Below are positions 1-8,141 of a stretch of 64,000 nt of DNA, piece by piece. Position numbers and translations under genes: made by a program. Origin of the DNA: SZUA-22 sp963751695. GTDB taxonomy: Bacteria; Bacteroidota; Ignavibacteria; Ignavibacteriales; Melioribacteraceae. The DNA is taken from assembly GCA_963751695.1 (NCBI GenBank), contig CAVVVP010000005.1:372001-436000 (forward strand). The letters run 5' to 3'. The notes under the pieces are model-generated. The model searched no databases. It was not told the DNA's origin and was given only the letters and a program-made list of their open reading frames with translations. Positions within the stretch are counted from its first letter, which is position 1. Every line of letters begins with the position of its first letter.

Positions 1-1021
1 ATTTGAATCAAATATTACAATTAGATTCCCTGAACCGCCCCGAAGTGGCGCAATTCCAATTGAAATAGAGTCTCTTTCGAAAGCGTATGGGGATAATAAG
101 GTTTTTGAGCAATTCGACTTAAGAATTGAACGAGGAGAAAAAATTGCATTTCTAGGTCCAAATGGTGCGGGAAAAACAACTCTAGCAAAAATAATTGCGG
201 GTAAAACTGATATAGATTCTGGAATTATAAAATTCGGGAACAATACCGTAACATCTTACTATTCGCAAGAAGTAGCGGATGATCTAGACTTAGAATCAGA
301 TATTATAGATAATTTAATGGAAGGAAGTTCGGACTCTTCTCCTCAGAAACTTAGAACAATTTTGGGTTCATTTCTATTTACGGATGATGACGTGTTTAAA
401 AAAGTAAAAGTGTTATCAGGAGGAGAAAAAAGTAGAGTGGCTCTAGCTAAAATTTTATTGACCAAGGCAAATCTCATAATTCTTGACGAACCAACTAACC
501 ACTTAGACTTTCAGTCGAAAGAAGTATTACGAGAAGCACTAGTAAATTCCTATGCTGCAATAATCATTGTTTCTCATGATGTTGATTTCCTTCGACCAAT
601 TGTGGATAAAGTATTAGAGATCAGGAAATTGAAAACTTCATACTTTCATGGTGGCATTGATTACTATCTACACAAAAAATCTAATATTGACGAATCAGAA
701 ATAATTGATGTTGAAAAAAAAATAAAAGGTAGCAGGAAGGAACAGAAGCGAATTGAAGCAGAGAAAAGAAGATTCAAATCTGAGGCTACTAAACTACTTT
801 CCAAAACAGTAAGTGAGCTTGAGCATGAGATCGAAGAGCTAGAAGCTCGAAAATTAGAAATAGAAAATGACCTAGGTGACGTAACAGTTTATTCAGACCC
901 TGAAAAAGCAGCAGAAAGAAACAAAGAATATGAAGAAATTAAAGCCAAGTTGAATAAAATCGAACATCTTTGGTCAGAAAAATCTGAGGAATTAGAATCT
1001 ATACTTAAAGAATTTTGTTAA
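1..1021 (+). CDS. ABC-F family ATP-binding protein, C-terminal part (5' end outside window)
   Basis: The reading frame is open from the left edge (codons from base 2) to TAA at 1019-1021, so this is the 3' part of a longer gene. About 340 codons are visible: the tail of the inter-domain linker, the second ABC domain with Walker A GPNGAGKTT (about 154-182), signature LSGGEKSR (about 415), Walker B NLIILDEPTNHLD and an H-loop SHD, then a highly charged Lys/Glu coiled-coil C-terminus. ABC-F proteins have two ABC domains in one chain and no membrane segments. They act on ribosomes (translation factors or antibiotic protection) rather than in transport. The C-terminal coiled coil resembles Uup-like members. 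The subfamily cannot be settled without the first half. Confidence 0.93.
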   Translation, partial: FESNITIRFPEPPRSGAIPIEIESLSKAYGDNKVFEQFDLRIERGEKIAFLGPNGAGKTTLAKIIAGKTDIDSGIIKFGNNTVTSYYSQEVADDLDLESDIIDNLMEGSSDSSPQKLRTILGSFLFTDDDVFKKVKVLSGGEKSRVALAKILLTKANLIILDEPTNHLDFQSKEVLREALVNSYAAIIIVSHDVDFLRPIVDKVLEIRKLKTSYFHGGIDYYLHKKSNIDESEIIDVEKKIKGSRKEQKRIEAEKRRFKSEATKLLSKTVSELEHEIEELEARKLEIENDLGDVTVYSDPEKAAERNKEYEEIKAKLNKIEHLWSEKSEELESILKEFC

Positions 1022-1037
1022 TAATTTTCCCAAACAA

Positions 1038-2006
1038 TTAATTTACGTCTGTAAACTCCTTAGCTAGAGCTACTCCACCATAGATCGGTGCGTCATCACC
1101 AAGAGTAGTATTCACCAATTTCACCTTACTTCCTGGTTCAGCTAAAACGGATTTATCAAAAGCTTTCTTGATCTCAGGCAGCATAAAATCTCCCATGGCT
1201 TCTATCACTCCACCACCAAGAACAATCGTATCTACATTTAAAAGTGTAGTTAAGCTACCTAATACAGTTCCAGTTATTCTGCACGCCCGTTTTACATGTT
1301 TTATTACTAATTTATCACCACTCTCAATTGACTTTGCCAAAGCACTGCTTTTTATTTTATCTCCCTTCATATATTCAAGGATATTACTTTCTTTCCCTTT
1401 TTTTATATCTTTTTTAATCCCTTTCACAATTGCAGTCCGGCTCGCTTGGTTCTCAAATGTTTTTGATTTTGATGATAAACTAAATTTTCCTTTTTCATCT
1501 ACGAGCATATGTCCAATCTCACCAGCAAAAAAGTTGGAACCTCGATAAAGTTGACCATTGAAAACCAAAGCTCCTCCGATACCGGTTCCTGGACAGACTA
1601 CAAGCATATTCTTAACTTTATTCTTGAATTCAAAGTCCAAAATTCCTAATCCCCACATGTTAACATCGTTTTCAAGCAATACTTTTATTGGTAAATATTT
1701 TTGCAAGGCTTGTTGGAAATTGAAATTCTTGATCCCCAGATTTGGTGCATTTTCCAAAATGCCAGAAATTGGATTAACAGTTCCGGGAACTCCCATACTT
1801 ATTGCCATAACACTATCTGGAATTACTGAATTATCTTTAAGCAACTGTTCAATTGCTTCAGCAATAATGGAAATAAGATGTTCATTACCTTTAGAGATAT
1901 CCGTAATCTTCTTAACACTATCAATAATTTTATAATCGACACTTACTAAACTCGCTAATATTTTTGTCCCACCAAGATCAACTGTAATCACATATTGTTG
2001 GCTCAA
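1038..2006 (-). CDS. ROK family sugar kinase (glucokinase-like) lacking the zinc-binding cysteines
   Basis: A 322-residue ROK (repressor, ORF, kinase) protein, cytoplasmic, expected to phosphorylate glucose or a related hexose with ATP. Seen: N-terminal phosphate-binding loop DLGGTKI, catalytic-region ENDVN, the GTGIGGALV loop and GEIGHM. In typical ROK kinases GEIGHM is followed by a CxCGxxGCxE zinc site. Here the aligned stretch is SLSSKSKTFE, so the three cysteines are replaced by Ser, Ser and Thr while the final Glu remains. The start is TTG (2004-2006), preceded by a good AAGGAG site (minus strand, about 2015-2020); no closer in-frame ATG exists. It is divergent from rsmA and convergent with the ABC-F gene. 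Sugar specificity is not deducible. Confidence 0.88.
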   Translation of the reverse strand: MSQQYVITVDLGGTKILASLVSVDYKIIDSVKKITDISKGNEHLISIIAEAIEQLLKDNSVIPDSVMAISMGVPGTVNPISGILENAPNLGIKNFNFQQALQKYLPIKVLLENDVNMWGLGILDFEFKNKVKNMLVVCPGTGIGGALVFNGQLYRGSNFFAGEIGHMLVDEKGKFSLSSKSKTFENQASRTAIVKGIKKDIKKGKESNILEYMKGDKIKSSALAKSIESGDKLVIKHVKRACRITGTVLGSLTTLLNVDTIVLGGGVIEAMGDFMLPEIKKAFDKSVLAEPGSKVKLVNTTLGDDAPIYGGVALAKEFTDVN

Positions 2007-2112
2007 TTTATATGACTCCTTTTAATTACTTAAATTTGAATGATTGTTTATCTTATGTAATAGTTTTAGGAAATATTATCCAAATCGAATTTGTATAACA
2101 ACATAGTTTATC

Positions 2113-2919
2113 TTGACTAAAATATCAAAATTAAATAACAAGCCTCTTAAAAAATTTGGGCAAAATTATCTTACAGATCAAAATATAATTTCAAAGTTTG
2201 TTGATACTTTTAATCCGAAAATTGGCGAGCAAATAATCGAAATTGGTCCAGGACATGGTGCAATAACAAATGAACTTGTAAAGATAATTCCTTCAATTAC
2301 AGCAGTTGAGATAGATAACCGATTAATTAATGACTTATCAGAAAAATTCCCGGAAATAAAATTTGTTAATCAAAATTTTTTGAAAATCGATTTCAGTGAG
2401 TTTCTCAAAACAAATGTTAAATATCGAGTAATTGGAAATATTCCATTCAACATAACCTCCCCTATTCTTTTTAAACTGCTCCATTCAAAGAATTACTTCT
2501 TAGATGCTCTATTTATTGTACAATTAGATGTTGCAAAAAGAATTATAGCAAATCCAAATACAAAAGAATATGGAATTTTGAGTGTTATCCTAAATTACTT
2601 TTGTAATGTTTCTTTATGCTTCGAAATTTCATCAAATGCTTTCTATCCTAAACCAAAAGTAAAATCTGCTGTAATTCACTTAGACTTTCATAAAGAATTA
2701 CATCAAGACTTTTCAACCGATATGTTTATTAATGTTGTGAAAGCAAGTTTTGGAAATAGAAGAAAAACTTTAAAAAATTCCTTGAACAATAGTATATTTA
2801 AAAACTGTAATTTTTCAGAGATAAATCTGGATTTTTCAAAACGAGCAGAAAATCTGACAGTTGAGGACTACGTTATTTTAACAAGGTCTTTATCAGAGCA
2901 AAAATGTTATGGAAGATAA
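2113..2919 (+). CDS. rsmA: 16S rRNA (adenine(1518)-N(6)/adenine(1519)-N(6))-dimethyltransferase
   Basis: RsmA/KsgA (268 aa, normal length) dimethylates two adjacent adenines in helix 45 of 16S rRNA during late 30S assembly, using S-adenosylmethionine. Seen: KKFGQNYLTD at the N-terminus (the family KxxGQNFL motif), SAM motif I IGPGHGAITNEL, acidic VEID, and catalytic NIPFNITSPILFKLL (NIPY in most members; Phe is a common variant). The C-terminal region FGNRRKTLKNSL is also family-typical. The start is TTG at 2113 without a strong SD; no ATG lies close to the conserved N-terminus. It overlaps mgtE by 11 bp and heads the run rsmA-mgtE-PAP2-menG. Confidence 0.95.
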   Translation: MTKISKLNNKPLKKFGQNYLTDQNIISKFVDTFNPKIGEQIIEIGPGHGAITNELVKIIPSITAVEIDNRLINDLSEKFPEIKFVNQNFLKIDFSEFLKTNVKYRVIGNIPFNITSPILFKLLHSKNYFLDALFIVQLDVAKRIIANPNTKEYGILSVILNYFCNVSLCFEISSNAFYPKPKVKSAVIHLDFHKELHQDFSTDMFINVVKASFGNRRKTLKNSLNNSIFKNCNFSEINLDFSKRAENLTVEDYVILTRSLSEQKCYGR

Positions 2920-4291
2920 AAGAGAAAATATTGAAGTAAAAGATGTTATCCAGGTTGATGGTGAACTGCTGGAAAATATTACCCATCTGATCAAAGATAA
3001 AGCATCAGAGAGTCTTCTTAATATATTTACAGATCTTCATAATGCTGATATTGCAGAAATTATAAACCACTTAAATTTTGAGAATGCAGAATATGCATTT
3101 TCACTTCTGGATAGCGAGACCGCAAGTGAAGTAATCACCGAGTTGGACGAAAATCTTCGAGAAAAGATACTCCAAAATATTGATGCTGCAACTATTTCAA
3201 ACATTATTGACGAGCTTGAAAGTGATGATGCAACTGATATTATAAGCGACCTTCCCGAAGATATTGCGGACGAAGTGCTAAGTAATATCGATATTGAAGA
3301 TTCTGAAGAAGTTAAAGAACTTCTAAAATATGACGAAGAGAGCGCTGGAGGTATTATGTCCAGCGATTATGTCTCTGTCCAAGATACCGATACAATTAGA
3401 ACAGCCGTAAAAGAAGTTAGAGACAACGCTGAGAATTTTGATCAAATCTACCACATCTATGTAGTTAAAGAAAGCGGTGAACTTATCGGTATTGTTCCGC
3501 TCAAATTTCTTTTAACTCATCCAACTCGTACTCCAATAACTTCAGTAATGGAGGAAGACCTAATATATGTAACACCTGATATTGATCAAGAAGAAGTTGC
3601 TAACATAATGAAAAAATATGACCTTGTTGCTATGCCTGTTGTAGACGAGGAGAAGAAATTATTAGGTAGAATTACTGTAGATGATATTATTGATGTTATG
3701 CAGGAAGAAGCGGATGAAGACATTCAGAAACTAGTAGGTCTATCTGAAGAGCAAGAATCCAGCGATTCTGTTTTTAGGATTTCAAGGATTCGTCTTCCTT
3801 GGTTGTTGATCGCCCTAGCTATTGAAATGATTGGAGTGCTACTCTTATCAAAATACGAATTCGTACTGCAAAAAGTTACGATAGCTGCGTTTTTCTTCCC
3901 AGTTGTAATGGCAATGGGAGGAAGCTCTGGAACTCAAGCTGCAATTGTTATGGTTAAGGTTCTTGGAACGGGAGATATTTGGTTTAAAGAGAGTCTCAAG
4001 AAGTTATTCAAAGAATTATCAGTAGCAGTGCTGAATGGCATAATCATTTCGGCAGTTCTATTCACAATCACCATCATCTTTTTTGATGATATCCCCTTTC
4101 TAATAACATTATCCTTATCACTGCTCTTCATTATAATTTTTGCGACAATGTTGGGTGCCACAATTCCCATCATTCTGAAAAAGTTAAACGCTGATCCTGC
4201 AGTAGCAACTGGACCTTTTGTTACTACAATGAACGACATTCTTGGTCTTCTCATTTACATGACATTCGTAACACTGTTTATAGTTTTATAA
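2909..4291 (+). CDS. mgtE: Magnesium transporter MgtE
   Basis: A 460-residue inner-membrane Mg2+ channel/transporter of the MgtE (SLC41-like) family. Domains in order: acidic N-terminal MgtE_N superhelical domain (about 1-140, with repeated DxxxIxxxLPEDIADEVL-like units), a conserved EESAGGIMSSDYV connector, a CBS pair (about 150-270), a plug-helix region, and five C-terminal membrane helices (about 285-460). The pore motifs MAMGGSSGTQA and NADPAVATGPFVTTMNDILG are present; the Asp of ADPA corresponds to the Mg2+-binding pore aspartate. In this family the cytosolic N and CBS domains close the pore when Mg2+ is high. It starts within the end of rsmA and its TAA shares a base with the next ATG (TAATG), implying translational coupling. 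Confidence 0.96.
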   Translation: MEDKRENIEVKDVIQVDGELLENITHLIKDKASESLLNIFTDLHNADIAEIINHLNFENAEYAFSLLDSETASEVITELDENLREKILQNIDAATISNIIDELESDDATDIISDLPEDIADEVLSNIDIEDSEEVKELLKYDEESAGGIMSSDYVSVQDTDTIRTAVKEVRDNAENFDQIYHIYVVKESGELIGIVPLKFLLTHPTRTPITSVMEEDLIYVTPDIDQEEVANIMKKYDLVAMPVVDEEKKLLGRITVDDIIDVMQEEADEDIQKLVGLSEEQESSDSVFRISRIRLPWLLIALAIEMIGVLLLSKYEFVLQKVTIAAFFFPVVMAMGGSSGTQAAIVMVKVLGTGDIWFKESLKKLFKELSVAVLNGIIISAVLFTITIIFFDDIPFLITLSLSLLFIIIFATMLGATIPIILKKLNADPAVATGPFVTTMNDILGLLIYMTFVTLFIVL

Positions 4292-5256
4292 TGATTTATA
4301 TCAAAGATCAACTATTAAAGCTGCAAGCGAATGATTTACTAGTAGTGACATTTGCAACATTTCTTACAATTATAAATTTGATTTTTTCTCATAGTGTTTC
4401 TAATTGGGTTAATCATGTTCTGCTAAATCTCCTTGTTATAATTTTAGTATTTGTGATTGTCAATATGGATAGGAGAGGCAAAGGCATTTTCTGGGAGCAG
4501 CTACACTATTGGTATATCGTTCCAATTATCTTTATGTCCTTCAAAGAGATCTATTTCATGGTAAAACCCATTCGTGGTGTGGACTACGATAAATACTTAA
4601 TTGAAATCGATAGATTTCTTTTCGGAGTTGATCCAACTCATGTGTTATACAACATAGCTAATCCGTTTTTGACTGAATTGCTGCAGATAGTTTATGGATC
4701 GTTTTTCTTTCTACCAATTATATTGGGAATGGATATTCTTTTTAATCATAGCGAAAAATATTTCCGATATGTAACCTTTAGTGTAGTATTGGGATTCTTT
4801 CTATCGTATATCGGATATTTTTTAGTCCCAGCCATTGGGCCAAGATTTACTCTTCACGAATTTGAAATGACAAATATAGAACTACCGGGGATATTTCTCA
4901 CAAACTTCCTTAGAGAGATAGTAAATGCCGGAGAATCTATTCCAGCAGGGACGATAAACCCAATTGAAGTTGTACAGCGAGATGTTTTTCCAAGTGGCCA
5001 TACACAAATTACACTTATTGTAATGTACCTTTCAATTAAATTTAGGACTGTTAGCAGATACCTTTTTCTTCCTGTCGGGACCCTCCTTATATTCTCCACT
5101 GTTTATTTAAGATATCATTATGTAATTGATCTTATTGCGGGGCTTCTCTTCATGATTGCTACAATGTACTTAGCGTTCAGATTATTTAATTGGTGGTTAA
5201 AAATGAAAGGTGAAGATCCATTTGAATATCCATTTATTACGAAGAGCAAGCAGTGA
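4291..5256 (+). CDS. PAP2-family membrane phosphatase / AUR1-like inositolphosphotransferase-type protein
   Basis: A 321-residue integral membrane protein with about six predicted helices. It carries the PAP2/lipid-phosphate phosphatase triad in the AUR1-like arrangement: VPAIGPRF, then FPSGHTQITL (about residue 233), then YLRYHYVIDLIAG (about residue 273), whose His and Asp complete the site. The family removes or transfers phosphate-linked headgroups on lipids at the periplasmic face (undecaprenyl-PP, phosphatidate or inositol-phosphate donors). The substrate is not predictable here. It starts by TAATG overlap with mgtE and ends by GTGA overlap with menG, so all four genes appear co-transcribed and coupled. 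Lipid-linked function beside menG could be coincidental. Confidence 0.8.
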   Translation: MIYIKDQLLKLQANDLLVVTFATFLTIINLIFSHSVSNWVNHVLLNLLVIILVFVIVNMDRRGKGIFWEQLHYWYIVPIIFMSFKEIYFMVKPIRGVDYDKYLIEIDRFLFGVDPTHVLYNIANPFLTELLQIVYGSFFFLPIILGMDILFNHSEKYFRYVTFSVVLGFFLSYIGYFLVPAIGPRFTLHEFEMTNIELPGIFLTNFLREIVNAGESIPAGTINPIEVVQRDVFPSGHTQITLIVMYLSIKFRTVSRYLFLPVGTLLIFSTVYLRYHYVIDLIAGLLFMIATMYLAFRLFNWWLKMKGEDPFEYPFITKSKQ

Positions 5257-5936
5257 TTGAAAAAAAAAAACAAGTTCAAAGAATTTTTGATTCCATATCT
5301 TCTCGTTACGATCTGCTAAATCATCTTTTAAGTGGTGGTATAGATTTTTACTGGAGGAAAAAAGCACTTAAACTGAGTAAGATAGACAAAGACACCAAAC
5401 TCCTTGATGTAGCTTGTGGGACTGGGGATTTTGCAATAGCAGCAAAAAAGATGGGAGTTTCTTCAGTAACCGGAGCTGATCTTTCTCTTAATATGCTCAA
5501 ACTGTTTAACCAAAAAGCTGATTGGATCAAAGATAGTCTTGTACAGGGTGTAGCAGAAGAAATGCCATTTAAAGATTCCGTATTCTCTCAAATAACAATT
5601 GCATTTGGAGTGAGGAATTTTTATAATATATCTGATGGATTTAAGTCTTTCCATCGTCTTCTAATGGTGAATGGGAAAGTAACTATCCTAGAGTTTCAAC
5701 TACCCAAAAATCCACTCATCAAACGTGTATATCTATTCTACTTTAATAATATTTTACCTGCGCTCGGTAGAATTATTTCTAAGGATAAAGAGGCATACAC
5801 TTACCTGCCAGAATCTGTGGATGAATTTGATTCAAATATTGATCTAGAAAAACTTTTAATAGAAGCAGGCTTCAAATCTGTTACATTGCAAAGATTAACC
5901 TTTGGAATCGTCCAGATTACAATAGCAGAAAAATAG
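5253..5936 (+). CDS. menG: Demethylmenaquinone methyltransferase (UbiE/MenG)
   Basis: A 227-residue class I methyltransferase that adds the C-methyl group in the last step of menaquinone synthesis. Seen: N-terminal FDSISSRYDLLNHLLSGG and WRKKAL (UbiE signature), SAM motif I LDVACGTGDFAIAA, GADLSLNML, the second UbiE signature IAFGVRNFYNISDGF, and ILEFQLP. The start is GTG at 5253, whose GTGA overlaps the stop of the PAP2 gene. Menaquinone would be the natural electron acceptor for the Na+-NQR complex encoded at 49-55 kb, or for another quinone-linked chain. Length and motifs are normal. Confidence 0.95.
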   Translation: MIEKKKQVQRIFDSISSRYDLLNHLLSGGIDFYWRKKALKLSKIDKDTKLLDVACGTGDFAIAAKKMGVSSVTGADLSLNMLKLFNQKADWIKDSLVQGVAEEMPFKDSVFSQITIAFGVRNFYNISDGFKSFHRLLMVNGKVTILEFQLPKNPLIKRVYLFYFNNILPALGRIISKDKEAYTYLPESVDEFDSNIDLEKLLIEAGFKSVTLQRLTFGIVQITIAEK

Positions 5937-5965
5937 TTTTATTGAAATAGAGAATATTTATGCAA

Positions 5966-6002
5966 GTTATTGTTATTGAACATTATAATTATTAACAATA
6001 AC
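5966..6002. repeat. Short AT-only inverted repeat downstream of menG
   Basis: A perfect 10-base inverted repeat, GTTATTGTTA at 5966-5975 and TAACAATAAC at 5993-6002, with a 17-base loop. There is no T-run after it, so it is at best a weak terminator for menG. It sits just outside the larger imperfect palindrome at 6018-6195, and both use GTTA/TAAC boxes. Confidence 0.5.
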
Positions 6003-6017
6003 ATACGAGTAACAATT

Positions 6018-6195
6018 ATAACATCGTCGTTGCTAAGTTGTCCGCCATTGGAACAATTTAACAAACGCATATGCCAAAAATTTTATTAAAAATACTCTTA
6101 CAACTAAATTTACCTTTGAAAATCTTACACTTTTACGCGCTTTTATAAAAAAATTAGCAAATAGTAAAGGCGGTTAACTTTGAGCAACTTGTTAT
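6018..6195 (-). repeat. attC-like imperfect long inverted repeat (candidate integron recombination site or MITE-like element)
   Basis: Read on the minus strand, the left arm is ATAAC, AAG, TTGCT, CA, AAGTT, then CCGCC, and the right arm is GGCGG, ACAACTT, AGCAA, CGACGAT, then GTTAT. The outer boxes ATAAC/GTTAT pair, the inner boxes TTGCT+AAG/CTT+AGCAA pair leaving C and A unpaired on the left arm, and CCGCC/GGCGG pair further in. Outer box, unpaired asymmetric spacer, inner box with extrahelical bases is the arrangement of integron attC sites, and the orientation fits the upstream minus-strand gene as a cassette. Against it: about 178 bp is long for attC, the right outer box GTTATAA departs from GTTRRRY, and no integrase gene is seen here. 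Confidence 0.4.
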
Positions 6196-6219
6196 ACAAC
6201 CTCCATTAAACTTTAGATA

Positions 6220-7458
6220 TTATCTTAGTAATATTAGTTTTTTAGTATCCATAAAACTGCCACTTTGTAATTTGTAAAAATAAACTCCACTCGTTAATCC
6301 ATTTGCATTGAACTCTACTTTATGGATGCCAGTTTGTTGAATCTCATTCACCAAGGTTGCTACTTCTTGTCCAAGCATATCATATATTTTTAACTGAACA
6401 AATCCACTTTGAGGCAAAGAATAACTTATTGTAGCACTTGGATTAAAAGGATTTGGATAATTTAGTGATAATGAGAAGTCAGGAATTCCAAACTCGTTTT
6501 CGTTAACTTCTATTATTGTTTTATAGAATATTTTAATTTCTTCTCCATAAAAGGAATAATTATTGCCAAACGTATCTGTGAAGGATAAAGATCCATTCCC
6601 ATACTCCCAATTTGTACCATCCCAGTTTTCATTTAACAACAAAGTTATATTTCCATTGGAATCATAAGTGTAAGTAGATCGCTCACAGGCATAATTCCTC
6701 GTCACCCAATTTGTACCATCCCAGTCTTCATGTAACTTCAAAGTCCGATTTCCGCTGGAATCATAGGTGTAAGTATATCGCTCATCATTCCTCCAATTTG
6801 TACCATCCCAATCTTCCTGTAAAGATACAATCTTATTTCCATCGTAAGTGTAAGTATACCGTTTGTAATTCACCCAATTTGTGCCATCCCTTTTTTCAAG
6901 TAACCACAAAACCATATTTCCGTTGGAATCATAAGTGTAAGTATATAGCTCACAATTCACCCAATTTGCACCATCCCACTTGCTACGTGAATCCGAATTC
7001 ATATTTCCGTTGGAATCATACGTGTAAGTATGTCGATCCAAAATCACCCAATTTGTGCCATTCCACTCTTCAAAATAATACGAAGACATATTTACGTTTG
7101 AATCGAAGCCATATTTATATTTGTAAGTAGTTGATCTATAGAGCCATGAGAGCCATACTGTTGCTATTGCACTATCAACTACTTCATAAGTTGCTAATAC
7201 ATTTCTTTTGGAAGTTCGTTTTAGTATGCCATTTAAAATAGCATCTTGAGATAATGTTTCATCTGGAAAGTTGACAATTAAGTTGTGTGTAACTTTTCTC
7301 ATTTGCTCCAAAATATCTTCACGTTGCGAAAAGATATTAGATGCAAGGAAAATAAAGATACAAATAATAAAAACATTTTTATTGATTTCATTTTTATACC
7401 CTTTCCCTTGGTCGTTGGCAATACAACCAAACCGCTGCCACAAGGTTTTTGTCACCAA
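6220..7458 (-). CDS. T9SS-secreted protein with YTYDSNGN-type repeats and C-terminal sorting domain (probable 5' frameshift)
   Basis: The minus-strand frame runs from ATG at 7458 to a stop at 6220 (412 aa). The body carries about six imperfect repeats of WDGTNW followed by YTYDSNGN (about residues 125-300), reminiscent of YD-type surface repeats. The end is a type A T9SS sorting domain: NYPNPFNP, ISYSLPQSGFVQLKIYDMLG, GVYFYKLQSG and a basic terminus. A hydrophobic stretch ending FLASNIFSQ is a signal peptide, but in this frame it follows an unlikely 24-residue hydrophilic lead. An ATG at 7389-7391 with an ideal AAGGG site opens MKSIK in another frame; one extra A in the A5 run at 7376-7380 would join it to the signal peptide and body. 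The true gene is therefore probably 6220-7391 with one indel. The function of the secreted product is unknown. Confidence 0.75.
   Translation of the reverse strand: MVTKTLWQRFGCIANDQGKGYKNEINKNVFIICIFIFLASNIFSQREDILEQMRKVTHNLIVNFPDETLSQDAILNGILKRTSKRNVLATYEVVDSAIATVWLSWLYRSTTYKYKYGFDSNVNMSSYYFEEWNGTNWVILDRHTYTYDSNGNMNSDSRSKWDGANWVNCELYTYTYDSNGNMVLWLLEKRDGTNWVNYKRYTYTYDGNKIVSLQEDWDGTNWRNDERYTYTYDSSGNRTLKLHEDWDGTNWVTRNYACERSTYTYDSNGNITLLLNENWDGTNWEYGNGSLSFTDTFGNNYSFYGEEIKIFYKTIIEVNENEFGIPDFSLSLNYPNPFNPSATISYSLPQSGFVQLKIYDMLGQEVATLVNEIQQTGIHKVEFNANGLTSGVYFYKLQSGSFMDTKKLILLR
6590..7110 (-). repeat. Intragenic tandem repeat encoding WDGTNW...YTYDSNGN units
   Basis: On the plus strand the strings CAATTTGTACCATCCCA and GGAATCATAAGTGTAAGTA, with variants, recur about every 78-96 bases, five to six times. 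The period is a multiple of three, so the reading frame is kept. Unit number could vary by recombination and complicate short-read assembly. Confidence 0.7.
7406..7445. repeat. Second paired-box inverted repeat upstream of the T9SS gene
   Basis: CCTTG (7406-7410) and TGGCA (7416-7420) pair with TGCCA (7436-7440) and CAAGG (7441-7445), leaving a five-base unpaired spacer on one side only and a 15-base loop. It shares the string CAACGAC (minus strand) with the larger palindrome at 6018-6195 on the other side of the gene. It overlaps the 5' end of the T9SS gene as annotated but lies upstream of the better ATG at 7391. Significance is uncertain. Confidence 0.35.
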
Positions 7459-7496
7459 AATTTATGACTTACTGTTTATATTATTTAAATATTTTT

Positions 7497-8132
7497 TTAA
7501 AGAAAACTATTATGTGTCTTTTCTTGTAGAATTGTACTGCTTTCCCCATGTCCAGGATAGATAGTGGTTGAATCGGGAAGGACTAAGAGCTTAGTTTTAA
7601 TCGAATGCATTAGAGTCTCGAAATCCCCACCCCAGAGATCGGTTCTTCCAATGGAACCTCTGAACAATACGTCACCGGTAATACATAAATTTTCCTCTGG
7701 TATATATATTGAATACTCCCCTGGAGTATGCCCTGGAGTAAATAAGAATCTTAATTCTGTCCCATTCAAATTTAGGACCATATCTTCGGTTATAAATTCA
7801 TTTGGATCAGGAGAAGGTTTGACTTCAATACCAAATTGCTTTCCTTGTTCAACTACCATTTTCAATAGTGGTACATCCTTTTCTGGAGCAATGAATTCGG
7901 GCTTCCATTTTTCCAAAACGAATACATTTCCAAATACATGATCAATATGGCAATGTGTATTTATTAAGTAGGAAACTGATAAGTTGTTTGATTCAACATA
8001 CTGTCTAAGAATTTCTTCCTCATTAGAGTTAAAACAACCAGGATCAATAATGTATGTTTCTCTTATGATCTCATCCCAAATAACATATGTGTTCTCTTGA
8101 AAGGGACTAAATACAAATTTCTGTAATTGCAT
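7497..8132 (-). CDS. Metallo-beta-lactamase-fold hydrolase (glyoxalase II-like)
   Basis: A 211-residue MBL-fold protein of glyoxalase II / hydroxyacylglutathione-hydrolase-like type, predicted cytoplasmic and dinuclear-metal dependent. Metal ligands seen: NTHCHIDHVFG (HxHxDH), TPGHTPGEYSIY, ITGDVLFRGSIGRTD (bridging Asp) and YPGHGESS (last His). It is shorter than true glyoxalase II (about 250 aa) and lacks its C-terminal helical substrate domain, which suits the broader YcbL/GloB-like group; a thioesterase or persulfide role is possible but not shown. ATG start at 8130-8132, nine bases after aroC, so it is probably in an operon with it. Confidence 0.88.
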   Translation of the reverse strand: MQLQKFVFSPFQENTYVIWDEIIRETYIIDPGCFNSNEEEILRQYVESNNLSVSYLINTHCHIDHVFGNVFVLEKWKPEFIAPEKDVPLLKMVVEQGKQFGIEVKPSPDPNEFITEDMVLNLNGTELRFLFTPGHTPGEYSIYIPEENLCITGDVLFRGSIGRTDLWGGDFETLMHSIKTKLLVLPDSTTIYPGHGESSTILQEKTHNSFL

Positions 8133-8141
8133 ACTATAAAT

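Noticed and set aside
1168..1935. Two plus-strand reading frames inside the ROK kinase gene
   Set aside because: They are antisense to a well-conserved kinase, lack recognisable domains and have no SD; treated as shadow frames.
6590..7110. Regular repeats that might be read as a CRISPR array
   Set aside because: The units are protein-coding, imperfect along their whole length, spaced in multiples of three and have no unique spacers or cas genes.
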